From the IMG/VR virus record IMGVR_UViG_3300031612_000002, positions 53,471 through 117,470 of that record: a DNA stretch of 64,000 bases; one strand, given 5' to 3'. This DNA comes from a virus. The position numbers and the translations under genes were made by a program. Below the pieces are notes generated by a model. The model was given only the letters and a program-made list of their open reading frames with translations. It was not told where the DNA came from and did not search any database. Positions 57,556-64,000 of this stretch are shown here, in pieces (position 1 is the first letter of the stretch; the number at the start of each line of letters is the position of its first letter).

Positions 57556-58243
57556 GCCAATCAGGTCCTGGATGGGTTAAATCCCTTCCGTATGGGTATT
57601 GTGTGTGGTTCATATCTAATACACTTGTTTGGTGTAATTTGATATTATTCATAGAACAAACACCTTCTAGTAGCATTATGTTCTTGATATAATTATATTC
57701 ATCCCACAAATCATTACTAAGATACAATAGTGCGTTATCCCAACTTACCCAAGTTTGTGATAACATTTGAGAGGCTTCTACGGGTGTTACATTCTTAAAT
57801 GCAATCACATTGCCTTTTTCATCTACCCATTCTCTACGTTGTGGAAATGTCCAGCAGACATAGATATCAGTAGGCTTAAAAGTATTTATATAACTAATTG
57901 CGAGTCGTGCAATTTTGTCATTAGAACTGCCGGGTTGACCACAGTTTGCAATGTCTAATATATAGGGCCAATGTTGATTTTCGTCTACGCTTGAACCAAA
58001 TGTAAAACTACAACCGAAAGCGGCAGCAACACCCACTCCTGGTTCAATTGCGCCTCTATAACCATGTTCGTTAATATTGTACGTAACATTGTGTTCACTC
58101 CATCCTAATTTAGTTGCTTCTATTTTATTTGATTCCCAGACACGTTTTTCTCCTTCTTCACGAAAGTGATAAGTGCCGGGTTTGTCATTGCCGATATGAA
58201 ATTTATCAAACCAATTTGATTTAATTACTTGATCTTTATTCAT
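57521..58243 (-). CDS. SGNH/GDSL-type hydrolase
   Basis: 240 aa from ATG 58243. Block I AAAFGCSFTFGSSV has the catalytic Ser; block II NCGQPGSSNDKIAR has Gly and Asn; block III is YVCWTFPQRRE; block V DLTHPGPDWH has the D-x-x-H-like pair (Asp...His). Such enzymes are esterases or acetyl hydrolases acting on lipids or glycans. No signal peptide, so cytoplasmic. Position suggests it modifies the product of the neighbouring array (inference). Confidence 0.78.
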   Translation of the reverse strand: MNKDQVIKSNWFDKFHIGNDKPGTYHFREEGEKRVWESNKIEATKLGWSEHNVTYNINEHGYRGAIEPGVGVAAAFGCSFTFGSSVDENQHWPYILDIANCGQPGSSNDKIARLAISYINTFKPTDIYVCWTFPQRREWVDEKGNVIAFKNVTPVEASQMLSQTWVSWDNALLYLSNDLWDEYNYIKNIMLLEGVCSMNNIKLHQTSVLDMNHTQYPYGRDLTHPGPDWHVIIAEQFLNN

Positions 58244-58484
58244 CAAAATATTTCGATGGTGGCTTCAGTTTGAATTCAGCACCGTTGTTGCAAGTAACTA
58301 ATTCCATATAATCATCGTTATTATCTTCGCTATTAATTGTCATGAAATCGACACCATCGTTGAAAACGCATAAACCAACTGCCATTTCGTAATCTGGTAG
58401 TGTAGTTCTAACTGTTGATTCGCTAACGCCAAATACGAATCCCACACCAACTAGCAACATTAACCCAAAAATAGTTTGTATCAT
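58236..58484 (-). CDS. Small membrane-anchored or exported protein, 82 aa
   Basis: N-terminal hydrophobic helix (MIQTIFGLMLLVGVGFVFGV) followed by a polar acidic domain with two cysteines (LCVFND, VTCNNG), possibly a periplasmic disulfide. SD GGAGAT sits in the end of the upstream gene. Overlaps the SGNH start by 8 nt. Confidence 0.6.
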   Translation of the reverse strand: MIQTIFGLMLLVGVGFVFGVSESTVRTTLPDYEMAVGLCVFNDGVDFMTINSEDNNDDYMELVTCNNGAEFKLKPPSKYFDE

Positions 58485-58663
58485 TATGTGTTATCTCCAT
58501 CTGGTAATTGCTTAGGCATGCTTGGCTTATGCCATTGCTTCACCCCTGCATCTCTTTTATTCTGTAACCGTTGTTTCTCAACGTAGTCAAAATCCCTGAG
58601 AGGAGTATCGTAATACTCCACAACATCAGGTTCATACATATCCCAACAATTACTCATCTTCAT
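58484..58663 (-). CDS. Hypothetical protein, 59 aa
   Basis: Two in-frame ATGs at 58669 and 58663; GAGGA is 2 nt from the first and 8 nt from the second, so 58663 is preferred (MKMSNCWDMYEPD). Polar, Lys/Gln-rich. Ends in PDGDNT, where the GGAGATAA codons also form the SD of the next gene. Confidence 0.5.
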   Translation of the reverse strand: MKMSNCWDMYEPDVVEYYDTPLRDFDYVEKQRLQNKRDAGVKQWHKPSMPKQLPDGDNT

Positions 58664-58720
58664 ATTCATCTTCCTCTACCACTTCTTTTTCAGCGACAAA
58701 CAATAGCAACTCTTCTGCTA

Positions 58721-58945
58721 TTAGGTATTATCTCCGTCTGTATAGGTTAGTTTTGATTTATCAAAAACACCACGGTTTAATTCCTTTTTTTCTTTTACTG
58801 CTTTGCGTTTAGCACGAGCCGCTTCACTTTTGCGCAAACGTTCTGCTGCTGCCTTTTCTGTCATTACTTCATTAATTGTTTCTTCTTCGATCATGTCTAC
58901 ATCCTTCATATAATCACCTGCTGTTGTAAATTTAATATCGCTCAT
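58721..58945 (-). CDS. Hypothetical charged protein, 74 aa
   Basis: Helical, with an acidic N-terminal half and a Lys/Arg-rich stretch (RLRKSEAARAKRKAVKEKKEL). Ends YTDGDNT like its downstream neighbour. Overlaps the upstream gene by 4 nt. No recognised domain. Confidence 0.55.
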   Translation of the reverse strand: MSDIKFTTAGDYMKDVDMIEEETINEVMTEKAAAERLRKSEAARAKRKAVKEKKELNRGVFDKSKLTYTDGDNT

Positions 58946-59385
58946 CGTCTCATCCTTGCAATTTCAATTGCCATCTGTTTGTTATCTTCAAATATAGGAA
59001 CCATGTTACTTTTATGCATTGTAGCGATGCCAAGTAGTTTTTGTTCACCAGTATACGCAGGCGATTCTTTTTTAGATGCTACACCAATGCCAGTTCCCTT
59101 GCTAGGATATTGTTTTGTATCACGCTGAAATGCAGCCGATGGAACAAGTTCCTTGAACTTCTTTGCTTTAGGTTTGTAGTTACCACGTACATACAAATCA
59201 TATTCTGCTAACGACATCATTTGATCATGTGCACCACTTTGCTTCATACGCTTATTGTGATCTCGATGTTGGTTTTCAAATATAGATTGCTGCACTTTAG
59301 TACGATTAGTTTGCTTACGCTTCTTATAAGATGTAGTTGTTAGTCCTGGACCTACTAGTGACATAGTCATTAAAAATTTCCCCAT
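58942..59385 (-). CDS. Conserved-looking basic phage protein, 147 aa
   Basis: Strongly basic, Lys/Gln/Ser-rich, low hydrophobicity. Contains MTMSLVGPGLTTTSYKKRK near the start and SLAEYDLYVRGNYKPK in the middle, which I recall from phage proteins of unknown function. The start at 59385 has AGAAG upstream; ATG 59370 is an alternative. May bind nucleic acid. Confidence 0.6.
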   Translation of the reverse strand: MGKFLMTMSLVGPGLTTTSYKKRKQTNRTKVQQSIFENQHRDHNKRMKQSGAHDQMMSLAEYDLYVRGNYKPKAKKFKELVPSAAFQRDTKQYPSKGTGIGVASKKESPAYTGEQKLLGIATMHKSNMVPIFEDNKQMAIEIARMRR

Positions 59386-59430
59386 TGTTTCTTCTTTTTG
59401 CTTTGAGTTTAAACTCTTTCTGCATCATGC

Positions 59431-59601
59431 TCATTCTTCTAAGAATATCTTTAAAGTGCTGTAATCATCTTGCATACTGATTCTAGCATTCTTAACATAC
59501 TTAACAAGCAATCTACCATCATTTCCAATAACTTCTACACGAGTTATTTTTGGAAGTTCTTGGTTATCTGCAAAAGCATCGATGTCATCTTGTGTTATCA
59601 T
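59431..59601 (-). CDS. Hypothetical protein, 56 aa
   Basis: ATG 59601 behind CAGGAG to TGA 59431. MITQDDIDAFADNQELPKI then RVEVIGNDGRLLVKYV: a helix plus beta hairpin. Immediately follows the HD hydrolase gene on the same strand. No recognised family. Confidence 0.55.
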   Translation of the reverse strand: MITQDDIDAFADNQELPKITRVEVIGNDGRLLVKYVKNARISMQDDYSTLKIFLEE

Positions 59602-59602
59602 T

Positions 59603-60151
59603 TTATTCTCCTGTTAATAACGGTTCATGTGGTGTTCCCACATAATATTGTTCTAGTAATCGCATTGCACGATTGTATATGTCAGTCCCGTGAATTTTGG
59701 TCATGTCACGTAACAATAATTCTTTTTCTTGCATATAGACTATTGTGAACCCTTCATTAGCCTCGCATATAGATTTGGAGTTTGAAATCAAGTCAGCAAC
59801 TTTTACAAATTGAGCCTCTAAAGGAGCATCTGCTAAGTGTGCGCGATCAAGTGCTTTTCTAATTTTCCTGTTACCATCGTCGGGAACAGATACATCAGTT
59901 AGCCAATCTACCATTGTAGCGACTTCTGTACCAAACATTTTAGATATGAAATCAACTGTAAGTGAAGTATCTTCTACCACGTCATGAAGGAATGCGGCTT
60001 GAATTTGAATAGTAGATCCACCGTAAAACCTAACAATCTCTGCTACTTCACGAGGATGAACAATGTATGGTTCATCACTGTATTTCCTTAATTGTCCGAC
60101 TGCTGCATGAGCAGTGTGAGCAACCGTTTCTGCCAAGATTTCTTTACTCAT
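59603..60151 (-). CDS. HD-domain (p)ppGpp hydrolase-like protein (SpoT/Mesh1 type)
   Basis: 182 aa, the size of single-domain Mesh1-like small alarmone hydrolases. AHTAHAAVGQLRKYSDEPYIVHPREVA is the N-terminal helix pair with its metal His (split at residue 20); AAFLHDVVEDT is the HD motif with ED; NSKSICEAN corresponds to the distal N-x-K/S region. No synthetase domain. Predicted to remove host ppGpp during infection (inference). SD before ATG 60151 is weak. Confidence 0.82.
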   Translation of the reverse strand: MSKEILAETVAHTAHAAVGQLRKYSDEPYIVHPREVAEIVRFYGGSTIQIQAAFLHDVVEDTSLTVDFISKMFGTEVATMVDWLTDVSVPDDGNRKIRKALDRAHLADAPLEAQFVKVADLISNSKSICEANEGFTIVYMQEKELLLRDMTKIHGTDIYNRAMRLLEQYYVGTPHEPLLTGE

Positions 60152-60153
60152 TA

Positions 60154-60546
60154 TTATACCGCCATGTTTTTTTCTGCTTGTAGATATGTGTCAACGCGAG
60201 TAAATCTTCCGCCTGCCTCAGTCTGAACTAACCAACCGTCACGAGTATATAAGTAGAAGTATTCACAATCATCATAAAACTTGATGTATTCAAGTACTGA
60301 CTCAAATTCATTAGTAGATGCATCAGTTTCACCACGATCACGACCATATATGATGCAATCTGTAAGATCGTATCCTAGTTGACTCATATCACCTGATTCA
60401 ACTAACTGTGCTACACGATAAGCCGCCTGCCATTCGGTAACTAGTGTTTCGCCAACACCGTTAGTAACGTAGCCATCGAAATGACAATATACTGCACGAA
60501 CACTACCGTTTGGAGTCATGTAACCAATTGCGCTTCTAGTACTCAT
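60154..60546 (-). CDS. Conserved protein with AVYCHFDGY motif, 130 aa
   Basis: ATG 60546 behind AGAGAGAA; the longer frame to 60567 is rejected. STRSAIGYMTPNGSVRAVYCHFDGYVTNG (split near residue 14) is a motif I know from many phage and bacterial proteins of unknown function (S-x-I-G...V-Y-x-H-x-D-G-Y). The C-terminus is aromatic-rich. First gene after the minus-strand promoter at 60586. Confidence 0.7.
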   Translation of the reverse strand: MSTRSAIGYMTPNGSVRAVYCHFDGYVTNGVGETLVTEWQAAYRVAQLVESGDMSQLGYDLTDCIIYGRDRGETDASTNEFESVLEYIKFYDDCEYFYLYTRDGWLVQTEAGGRFTRVDTYLQAEKNMAV

Positions 60547-60585
60547 ATCGTTCTCTCTTTCTTTCATTAATTAACTTATGTAACC

Positions 60586-60614
60586 ATTATACTATAAGGA
60601 GCCTTACGTGTCAA
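60586..60614 (-). promoter_or_regulatory. Sigma70-type promoter, conserved spacer family
   Basis: On the minus strand TTGACA (60609-60614) and TATAAT (60586-60591), spacer 17 nt starting CGTAAGGCT, then the GTTACATAAGTTAAT leader. Confidence 0.85.
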
Positions 60615-60621
60615 CCCCTAA

Positions 60622-60762
60622 TTATACTAATTGTGCTTTTAATTTATTAATTTTTTTGTTGATAGCATACTTCTTCATCTTAATATCAGATGTATTGCCA
60701 TGTAATGAATTTACGTAACGTTCAGCCTGTTCAATCTTCTGCATGATTTCTTCATTGTTCAT
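60622..60762 (-). CDS. Small helical protein, 46 aa
   Basis: Minus-strand frame ATG 60762 to TAA 60622 directly behind a full promoter-leader cassette that ends in the same AGAGAGCAAGACT as at 9796 and 11398. Product MNNEEIMQKIEQAERYVNSL, then a Lys-rich helix. Regulatory context makes it convincing despite its size. Function unknown. Confidence 0.65.
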   Translation of the reverse strand: MNNEEIMQKIEQAERYVNSLHGNTSDIKMKKYAINKKINKLKAQLV

Positions 60763-60826
60763 AGTCTTGCTCTCTTTATTAACTTATGTAACCATTATAC
60801 AATAAGAAGCCTTACTTGTCAACACT
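60760..60826 (-). repeat. Promoter-leader cassette, minus-strand copy C
   Basis: Reverse complement closely matches 9730-9796 and 11332-11398: identical from GTGTTGACA through AAGTAAGGCT, a variable stretch, then an identical 33-nt leader to ATG. Confidence 0.85.
60794..60822 (-). promoter_or_regulatory. Sigma70-type promoter
   Basis: Minus-strand TTGACA (60817-60822) and TATAAT (60794-60799), spacer 17 nt. Confidence 0.88.
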
Positions 60827-60833
60827 TTATTTG

Positions 60834-60841
60834 ACTAAATA
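60834..60841 (+). promoter_or_regulatory. T4-type late promoter for the lipase gene
   Basis: ACTAAATA followed by TATACATAA, 22 nt before ATG 60864. Confidence 0.5.
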
Positions 60842-60863
60842 TATACATAATTGGAGATATTAC

Positions 60864-61622
60864 ATGCCACAAAATAAAGAAGTAGATTGGAAAATTGCAG
60901 AATTATGTGCACATTTATGCGATGAAGCATATTATGATAAAGCAAGAATGTCTGCATACTTAAAAGATAATAATATAAAATATTCTAGTATCAAGTTTTT
61001 TACAAACGATAGTGCACAAGGATATGGTATTGTTATGCCAGACTATATAGTTATAGCATTACGAGGAACCGAGCCAACACAAGCAAAAGATATGTTAGCA
61101 GACATTAAAGCATGGCCATCCGATAGTGAAACAGTTGGTTATGTACACTATGGATTTAAAACAGAAATTGATAAGTTATACCCATCAATCATTAAATGGT
61201 TAGGTAAGCGAGTAACCACTAAAAAACTTGTTATAACAGGACATAGTCTAGGTGCTGCAATGGCAACTATCCTTGCAAGTAGGGTGGCTAAATTAGACGC
61301 AGATTTGGTATTGTATACATATGGATGCCCAAGAACAGGCAATAAGGAATGGGGTGTACAGTTTGATAACATAGAAGCATATCGCTTCGTAAACAATAAT
61401 GACATTATACCACAAGTTCCGATATTAGGATATTATCGTCATGTTGGACAGTTAAATTATATAACTTATGATTTTAAAATATTAACTGATCTTACTTGGT
61501 GGCAACGATTTGTTGATAAAGTAAAAGGTACATTTAAAGCATGGAGTAAGTTTCAATTTTTTGATGGGATTTATGATCACCTAAGTACTAATTATATTGA
61601 AAAGATTAAACAACGCAAATAA
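60864..61622 (+). CDS. Class 3 lipase-like alpha/beta hydrolase
   Basis: 252 aa from ATG 60864 behind TTGGAG; the longer frame would cross the promoter. VIALRGTEPTQ is the oxyanion-loop region, LVITGHSLGAAMA has the catalytic Ser (about 128), NNNDIIPQVP the Asp, and YDHLSTNY a His. No signal peptide. It could hydrolyse host membrane lipids for lysis or envelope breakdown, or be part of the virion (late promoter). Convergent with the fpr operon. Confidence 0.85.
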   Translation: MPQNKEVDWKIAELCAHLCDEAYYDKARMSAYLKDNNIKYSSIKFFTNDSAQGYGIVMPDYIVIALRGTEPTQAKDMLADIKAWPSDSETVGYVHYGFKTEIDKLYPSIIKWLGKRVTTKKLVITGHSLGAAMATILASRVAKLDADLVLYTYGCPRTGNKEWGVQFDNIEAYRFVNNNDIIPQVPILGYYRHVGQLNYITYDFKILTDLTWWQRFVDKVKGTFKAWSKFQFFDGIYDHLSTNYIEKIKQRK

Positions 61623-61625
61623 AAA

Positions 61626-61644
61626 AGCCCAGTTAAACTGGGCT
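61626..61644 (-). terminator. Terminator of the iscS-iscU-fpr operon
   Basis: AGCCCAGT-TAA-ACTGGGCT. On the minus strand it is followed by T6, so it mainly ends the fpr transcript; it also sits just after the lipase stop. Confidence 0.85.
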
Positions 61645-61648
61645 ATTG

Positions 61649-62434
61649 TTATCCTACGAATGCACGTTCTACTACGAATGTGCCTGGATCACTCATGTTA
61701 CCTTCAACGAATCCTTTTTCAAGTAGATGATTTTGTAAATCCTCATTGAATGGAATAGACCCGCAAATCATAACTCTATCGAATTCAGAATCAAGATGTG
61801 GTAACTGTAACTTGTCTTCTATCGAATGATCGAATAGTGCGGTAGTTACTCTGCCTTCATTCTCATATTCTTCACGAGAAACCGTTGCGTAATAATGGAA
61901 TTTATTCTGCACTAACTCACCATACAATTCGTGTTCGTTAAGACCTAACCACATATCTTTCCAAACTAAATCTTCGATCTTTCTAGTACCGTGTACCAAT
62001 ATTACATTATCATAGTTGTCGTAAATATCAAGACTACGTGCTAACCCCATAAATGGTGCTACGCCAGTGCCCGAACTTAACATATATAGATTACGACCTG
62101 GCTTGACATTATCTGGGACTAATGTACCAGTTGGTTTAGTACCTACTAGGATTTTGTCACCTACTTTAACATGCTGTAATTTACTTGTTAAAGGTCCGTC
62201 TTGTACTTTGATACTATAGAATTCCAAGTATTCAGCGTATGATGGTGAAGCAATACTGTATGCTCTTAATATAGGTTTATTCCTTTGGAGTTTTTCAGAG
62301 AAGTGATCTAATCCCATCATGACGAACTCACCATCTTTAAATCTGAATCCTGGATTTCTTGTTGTTTTAAAATAAAATAATTCGTCTGTGTAATGAATTA
62401 CTTCTAACACAGTTTCATATGTTGTTGCTGCCAA
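61649..62434 (-). CDS. fpr: Ferredoxin/flavodoxin-NADP+ reductase (bacterial FPR type)
   Basis: 261 aa. TTG start at 62434 behind AGAGG. FAD motif RAYSIASPSYAEYLEFY; NADP motif LSSGTGVAPFMGLARS; MICGSIPFN; C-terminus VERAFVG as in bacterial FPRs. It passes electrons from NADPH to ferredoxin or flavodoxin, the usual route to reduce radical SAM clusters. It is the last gene of the minus-strand Fe-S operon. Confidence 0.93.
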   Translation of the reverse strand: MAATTYETVLEVIHYTDELFYFKTTRNPGFRFKDGEFVMMGLDHFSEKLQRNKPILRAYSIASPSYAEYLEFYSIKVQDGPLTSKLQHVKVGDKILVGTKPTGTLVPDNVKPGRNLYMLSSGTGVAPFMGLARSLDIYDNYDNVILVHGTRKIEDLVWKDMWLGLNEHELYGELVQNKFHYYATVSREEYENEGRVTTALFDHSIEDKLQLPHLDSEFDRVMICGSIPFNEDLQNHLLEKGFVEGNMSDPGTFVVERAFVG

Positions 62435-62438
62435 TTAA

Positions 62439-62891
62439 CTATCCTCTTATGTTTTGTTTGCCATAGACACTACCATCTTGTCCGGTTTCGTTGCTGTTGG
62501 TGCAGTCTAATTTGTGATCAGTCGCGTGCGGGCATCTTTTATTCCCACAGGTGGGACATAATGTCATTCGCATGCCCGATGTTGCAGGGTTACATGTGAT
62601 ACAGTGACATTTATCTGTTGTTTCTAACGATTTGACGCGTCTTTCTAGATCAACTATCTTGTTATATAGATTAGGGTTTAGTTTTTTCCATGCATCAGGA
62701 TCAGCCTTAAACCATGTCCAACCACATTTGTTTACTAAATAATTTAGCAATGTAGACCATTTACCATAAGTCCATAGTGCGATTTTAGTGTCAGTAATCC
62801 ATGCTATAAACAATGCACCAAAAATACTACCAGCCAATGCAGTCCATATCCATAGTCTATCGGTAGACATACTTTGTATTGTGTCCCACAT
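62439..62891 (-). CDS. Membrane protein with coiled coil and C-terminal zinc motif, 150 aa
   Basis: One hydrophobic helix at about 14-32 (WIWTALAGSIFGALFIAWI), a coiled region (IVDLERRVKSLETTD), then a cysteine cluster: CHCITC, CPTCGNKRCPHATDH, CTNSNETGQ. The last segment is a signature I recall from many unrelated phage proteins, probably zinc-binding. Lies between iscU and fpr, so it may link Fe-S or redox functions to the membrane, but this is only context. Confidence 0.65.
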   Translation of the reverse strand: MWDTIQSMSTDRLWIWTALAGSIFGALFIAWITDTKIALWTYGKWSTLLNYLVNKCGWTWFKADPDAWKKLNPNLYNKIVDLERRVKSLETTDKCHCITCNPATSGMRMTLCPTCGNKRCPHATDHKLDCTNSNETGQDGSVYGKQNIRG

Positions 62892-62905
62892 TGTGCAATC
62901 TCCTA

Positions 62906-63286
62906 TTAAGCGTGCTTTTCTTTATAGTCTGCTACTGCCGCTTTGATAGCGTCTTCTGCTAATACTGAGCAGTGAATTTTAACTGGTGGTAGCGCAAGTT
63001 CCGATGCAATATCACTATTGGAGATAGCAACTGCTTCGTCTAAATCCATACCTTTTAATATTTCTGTCACCAGTGAACTTGATGCAATTGCTGAACCACA
63101 ACCATAGGTTTTGAATTTAGCATCTTCAATAACACCTTCATCGCTAACCTTAATTTGTAATCGCATTACGTCACCACAAGCGGGCGCTCCTACCATGCCA
63201 GTACCTACATTTTCATCTGATTCATCCATCTTACCTACGTTACGTGGGTTTTCATAATGATCTAATACTGCCTTACTGTAACTCAT
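62906..63286 (-). CDS. iscU: Fe-S cluster scaffold IscU
   Basis: 126 aa, full length. DHYENPRNVGKM start; three cluster-binding cysteines in GAPACGD (37), YGCGSAIASSS (63) and LPPVKIHCSVLAEDAI (about 106) with the conserved Asp and His; LPPVK is the HscA-binding motif. It assembles 2Fe-2S and 4Fe-4S clusters with IscS. Looks like a recent beta/gamma-proteobacterial type. SD AAGGAAAT. No hscA, hscB, iscA or fdx in the window. Confidence 0.95.
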   Translation of the reverse strand: MSYSKAVLDHYENPRNVGKMDESDENVGTGMVGAPACGDVMRLQIKVSDEGVIEDAKFKTYGCGSAIASSSLVTEILKGMDLDEAVAISNSDIASELALPPVKIHCSVLAEDAIKAAVADYKEKHA

Positions 63287-63328
63287 ATAATTTCCTTATT
63301 TAATCTACTATTTATTCGGAACCACTCA

Positions 63329-64000
63329 TTAGTGAGCAGCCCATACTACTGTACTTAAATCAACACCATCTTTGAACATGTCCCATAGTGGGGATAAGTC
63401 TCGTAATTTTTGAACTTTTTCACGAACAAGAATGATTGCATCATCTACGTCTTTTTCTGTTGTATAACGACCTACGCTAAACCGAATTGAACTGTGTGCT
63501 AATTCGTCACTAAGTCCCAATGCTCTCAATACGTATGATGGTTCAAGGCTTGCAGATGTACATGCAGAGCCAGATGATACTGCGATATTAGAGATTGCCA
63601 TTAATAGAGATTCACCCTCTACATAATTAAAACTAATATTTAAGTTACTGCCAATACGTTGTTCAAAATCGCCATTGACTACTACTTCTTCCATATCAGA
63701 AAAACCAGCGTATAGCCTATCTCTTAATGCGCGTGTACGAATTTCTTCTGAATCCATGCATTCTTGTGCAATGGCGAATGCTTCTCCCATACCAACAATT
63801 TGATGTGTTGCTAATGTACCAGAGCGCATACCACGTTCATGTCCACCACCATGCATCTGTGCTTCAAGACGAACTCTAGGTTTGCGAGATACATATAGTG
63901 CACCCATGCCTTTAGGTCCGTATATCTTATGTGCGGAAAAACTCATTAAATCTACTGGGAGCGTTGCTAAGTCAATTGGCATTTTGCCTACTGATTGAGC
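63329..64000 (-). CDS. iscS: Cysteine desulfurase IscS, C-terminal part (cut by window end)
   Basis: The frame is open to the window edge; the N-terminal part lies beyond 64000. The visible part begins [17 protein letters not shown]. It holds the PLP Lys in [12 protein letters not shown], the RSGT phosphate motif, and the persulfide Cys in [17 protein letters not shown]. The C-terminus ([11 protein letters not shown]) is the IscU-interacting tail, as in E. coli IscS. It extracts sulfur from cysteine for Fe-S clusters and tRNA thiolation. Heads the operon with iscU. Confidence 0.95.
   Translation of the reverse strand, partial: AQSVGKMPIDLATLPVDLMSFSAHKIYGPKGMGALYVSRKPRVRLEAQMHGGGHERGMRSGTLATHQIVGMGEAFAIAQECMDSEEIRTRALRDRLYAGFSDMEEVVVNGDFEQRIGSNLNISFNYVEGESLLMAISNIAVSSGSACTSASLEPSYVLRALGLSDELAHSSIRFSVGRYTTEKDVDDAIILVREKVQKLRDLSPLWDMFKDGVDLSTVVWAAH

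Noticed and set aside
58650-58709. 19-codon TTG frame on the minus strand
   Set aside because: Very short, rare start codon, no conserved feature; more likely the leader of the gene at 58663.
59386-59428. Short minus-strand frame (MMQKEFKLKAKRR) between two genes
   Set aside because: Mostly overlaps the next gene in another frame and has no SD; the region is a leader.
1-64000. Insertion sequences, integrase or attachment sites
   Set aside because: No transposase, recombinase or terminal inverted repeat flanking a cargo gene was seen; only GIY-YIG-type genes look mobile.

Overview
This window is a piece of a large, AT-rich, T4-type tailed-phage genome. The T4-like signs are a family B DNA polymerase, a DexA-like exonuclease, PhoH, a MoxR-type ATPase, a DsbA-like protein, late promoters close to TATAAATA, a spanin pair, repetitive tail-fibre proteins, and genes whose products begin with capsid-targeting-like leaders. 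Genes are tightly packed, often with ATGA or TAATG overlaps. IscU, IscS, ferredoxin reductase and IF-1 look like proteobacterial (beta/gamma) proteins, so a Gram-negative, probably aquatic, proteobacterial host is inferred; the sequence does not prove it.

Layout. 1-12 kb is a plus-strand early-type region of small unknown genes behind strong sigma70-like promoters (TTGACA, 17 nt, TATAAT). It also holds an adenylate-forming (ANL) enzyme, QueC with a separate class II glutamine amidotransferase, RtcB, a rhodanese and a HAD phosphatase. PhoH lies on the minus strand at 12 kb. 12.8-15 kb holds IF-1 and Rz/Rz1-like spanins. 15.1-19.5 kb is a DnaJ / ClpA-like / leucyl aminopeptidase operon. 19.5-24.2 kb holds late, probably structural genes. 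24.2-31.6 kb includes six proteins with N-termini like T4 capsid-targeting sequences, among them a nucleotidyltransferase and an ADP-ribosyltransferase-like protein. 31.7-41.3 kb covers DsbA-like protein, DNA polymerase, an acyl-CoA dehydrogenase, MoxR, two GIY-YIG-type proteins, a DexA-like exonuclease, a candidate structured RNA and a catalytically degenerate DNA-ligase homologue.

41.3-56.9 kb is the most unusual part: one dense plus-strand array with seven radical SAM proteins, most with an N-terminal cysteine cluster of the 'twitch' type. With them are a PLP aminotransferase-like enzyme, two 2OG-Fe(II)-type hydroxylase-like proteins, an SDR-like reductase, a kinase-like protein, a secreted nuclease and several unknown proteins. 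An SGNH hydrolase lies next to it on the minus strand. 58.2-60.8 kb holds small minus-strand genes and a SpoT/Mesh1-like HD hydrolase. A class 3 lipase follows, and the window ends in a minus-strand operon: IscS (cut by the window end), IscU, a membrane zinc protein and ferredoxin-NADP reductase.

How it may fit together (inference): the phage appears to bring its own Fe-S assembly and reducing power next to a radical-SAM-rich pathway. It also carries a 7-deazaguanine DNA-modification step, RNA repair, proteolysis and translation functions, and a set of proteins that may be packaged in the head and injected with the DNA.
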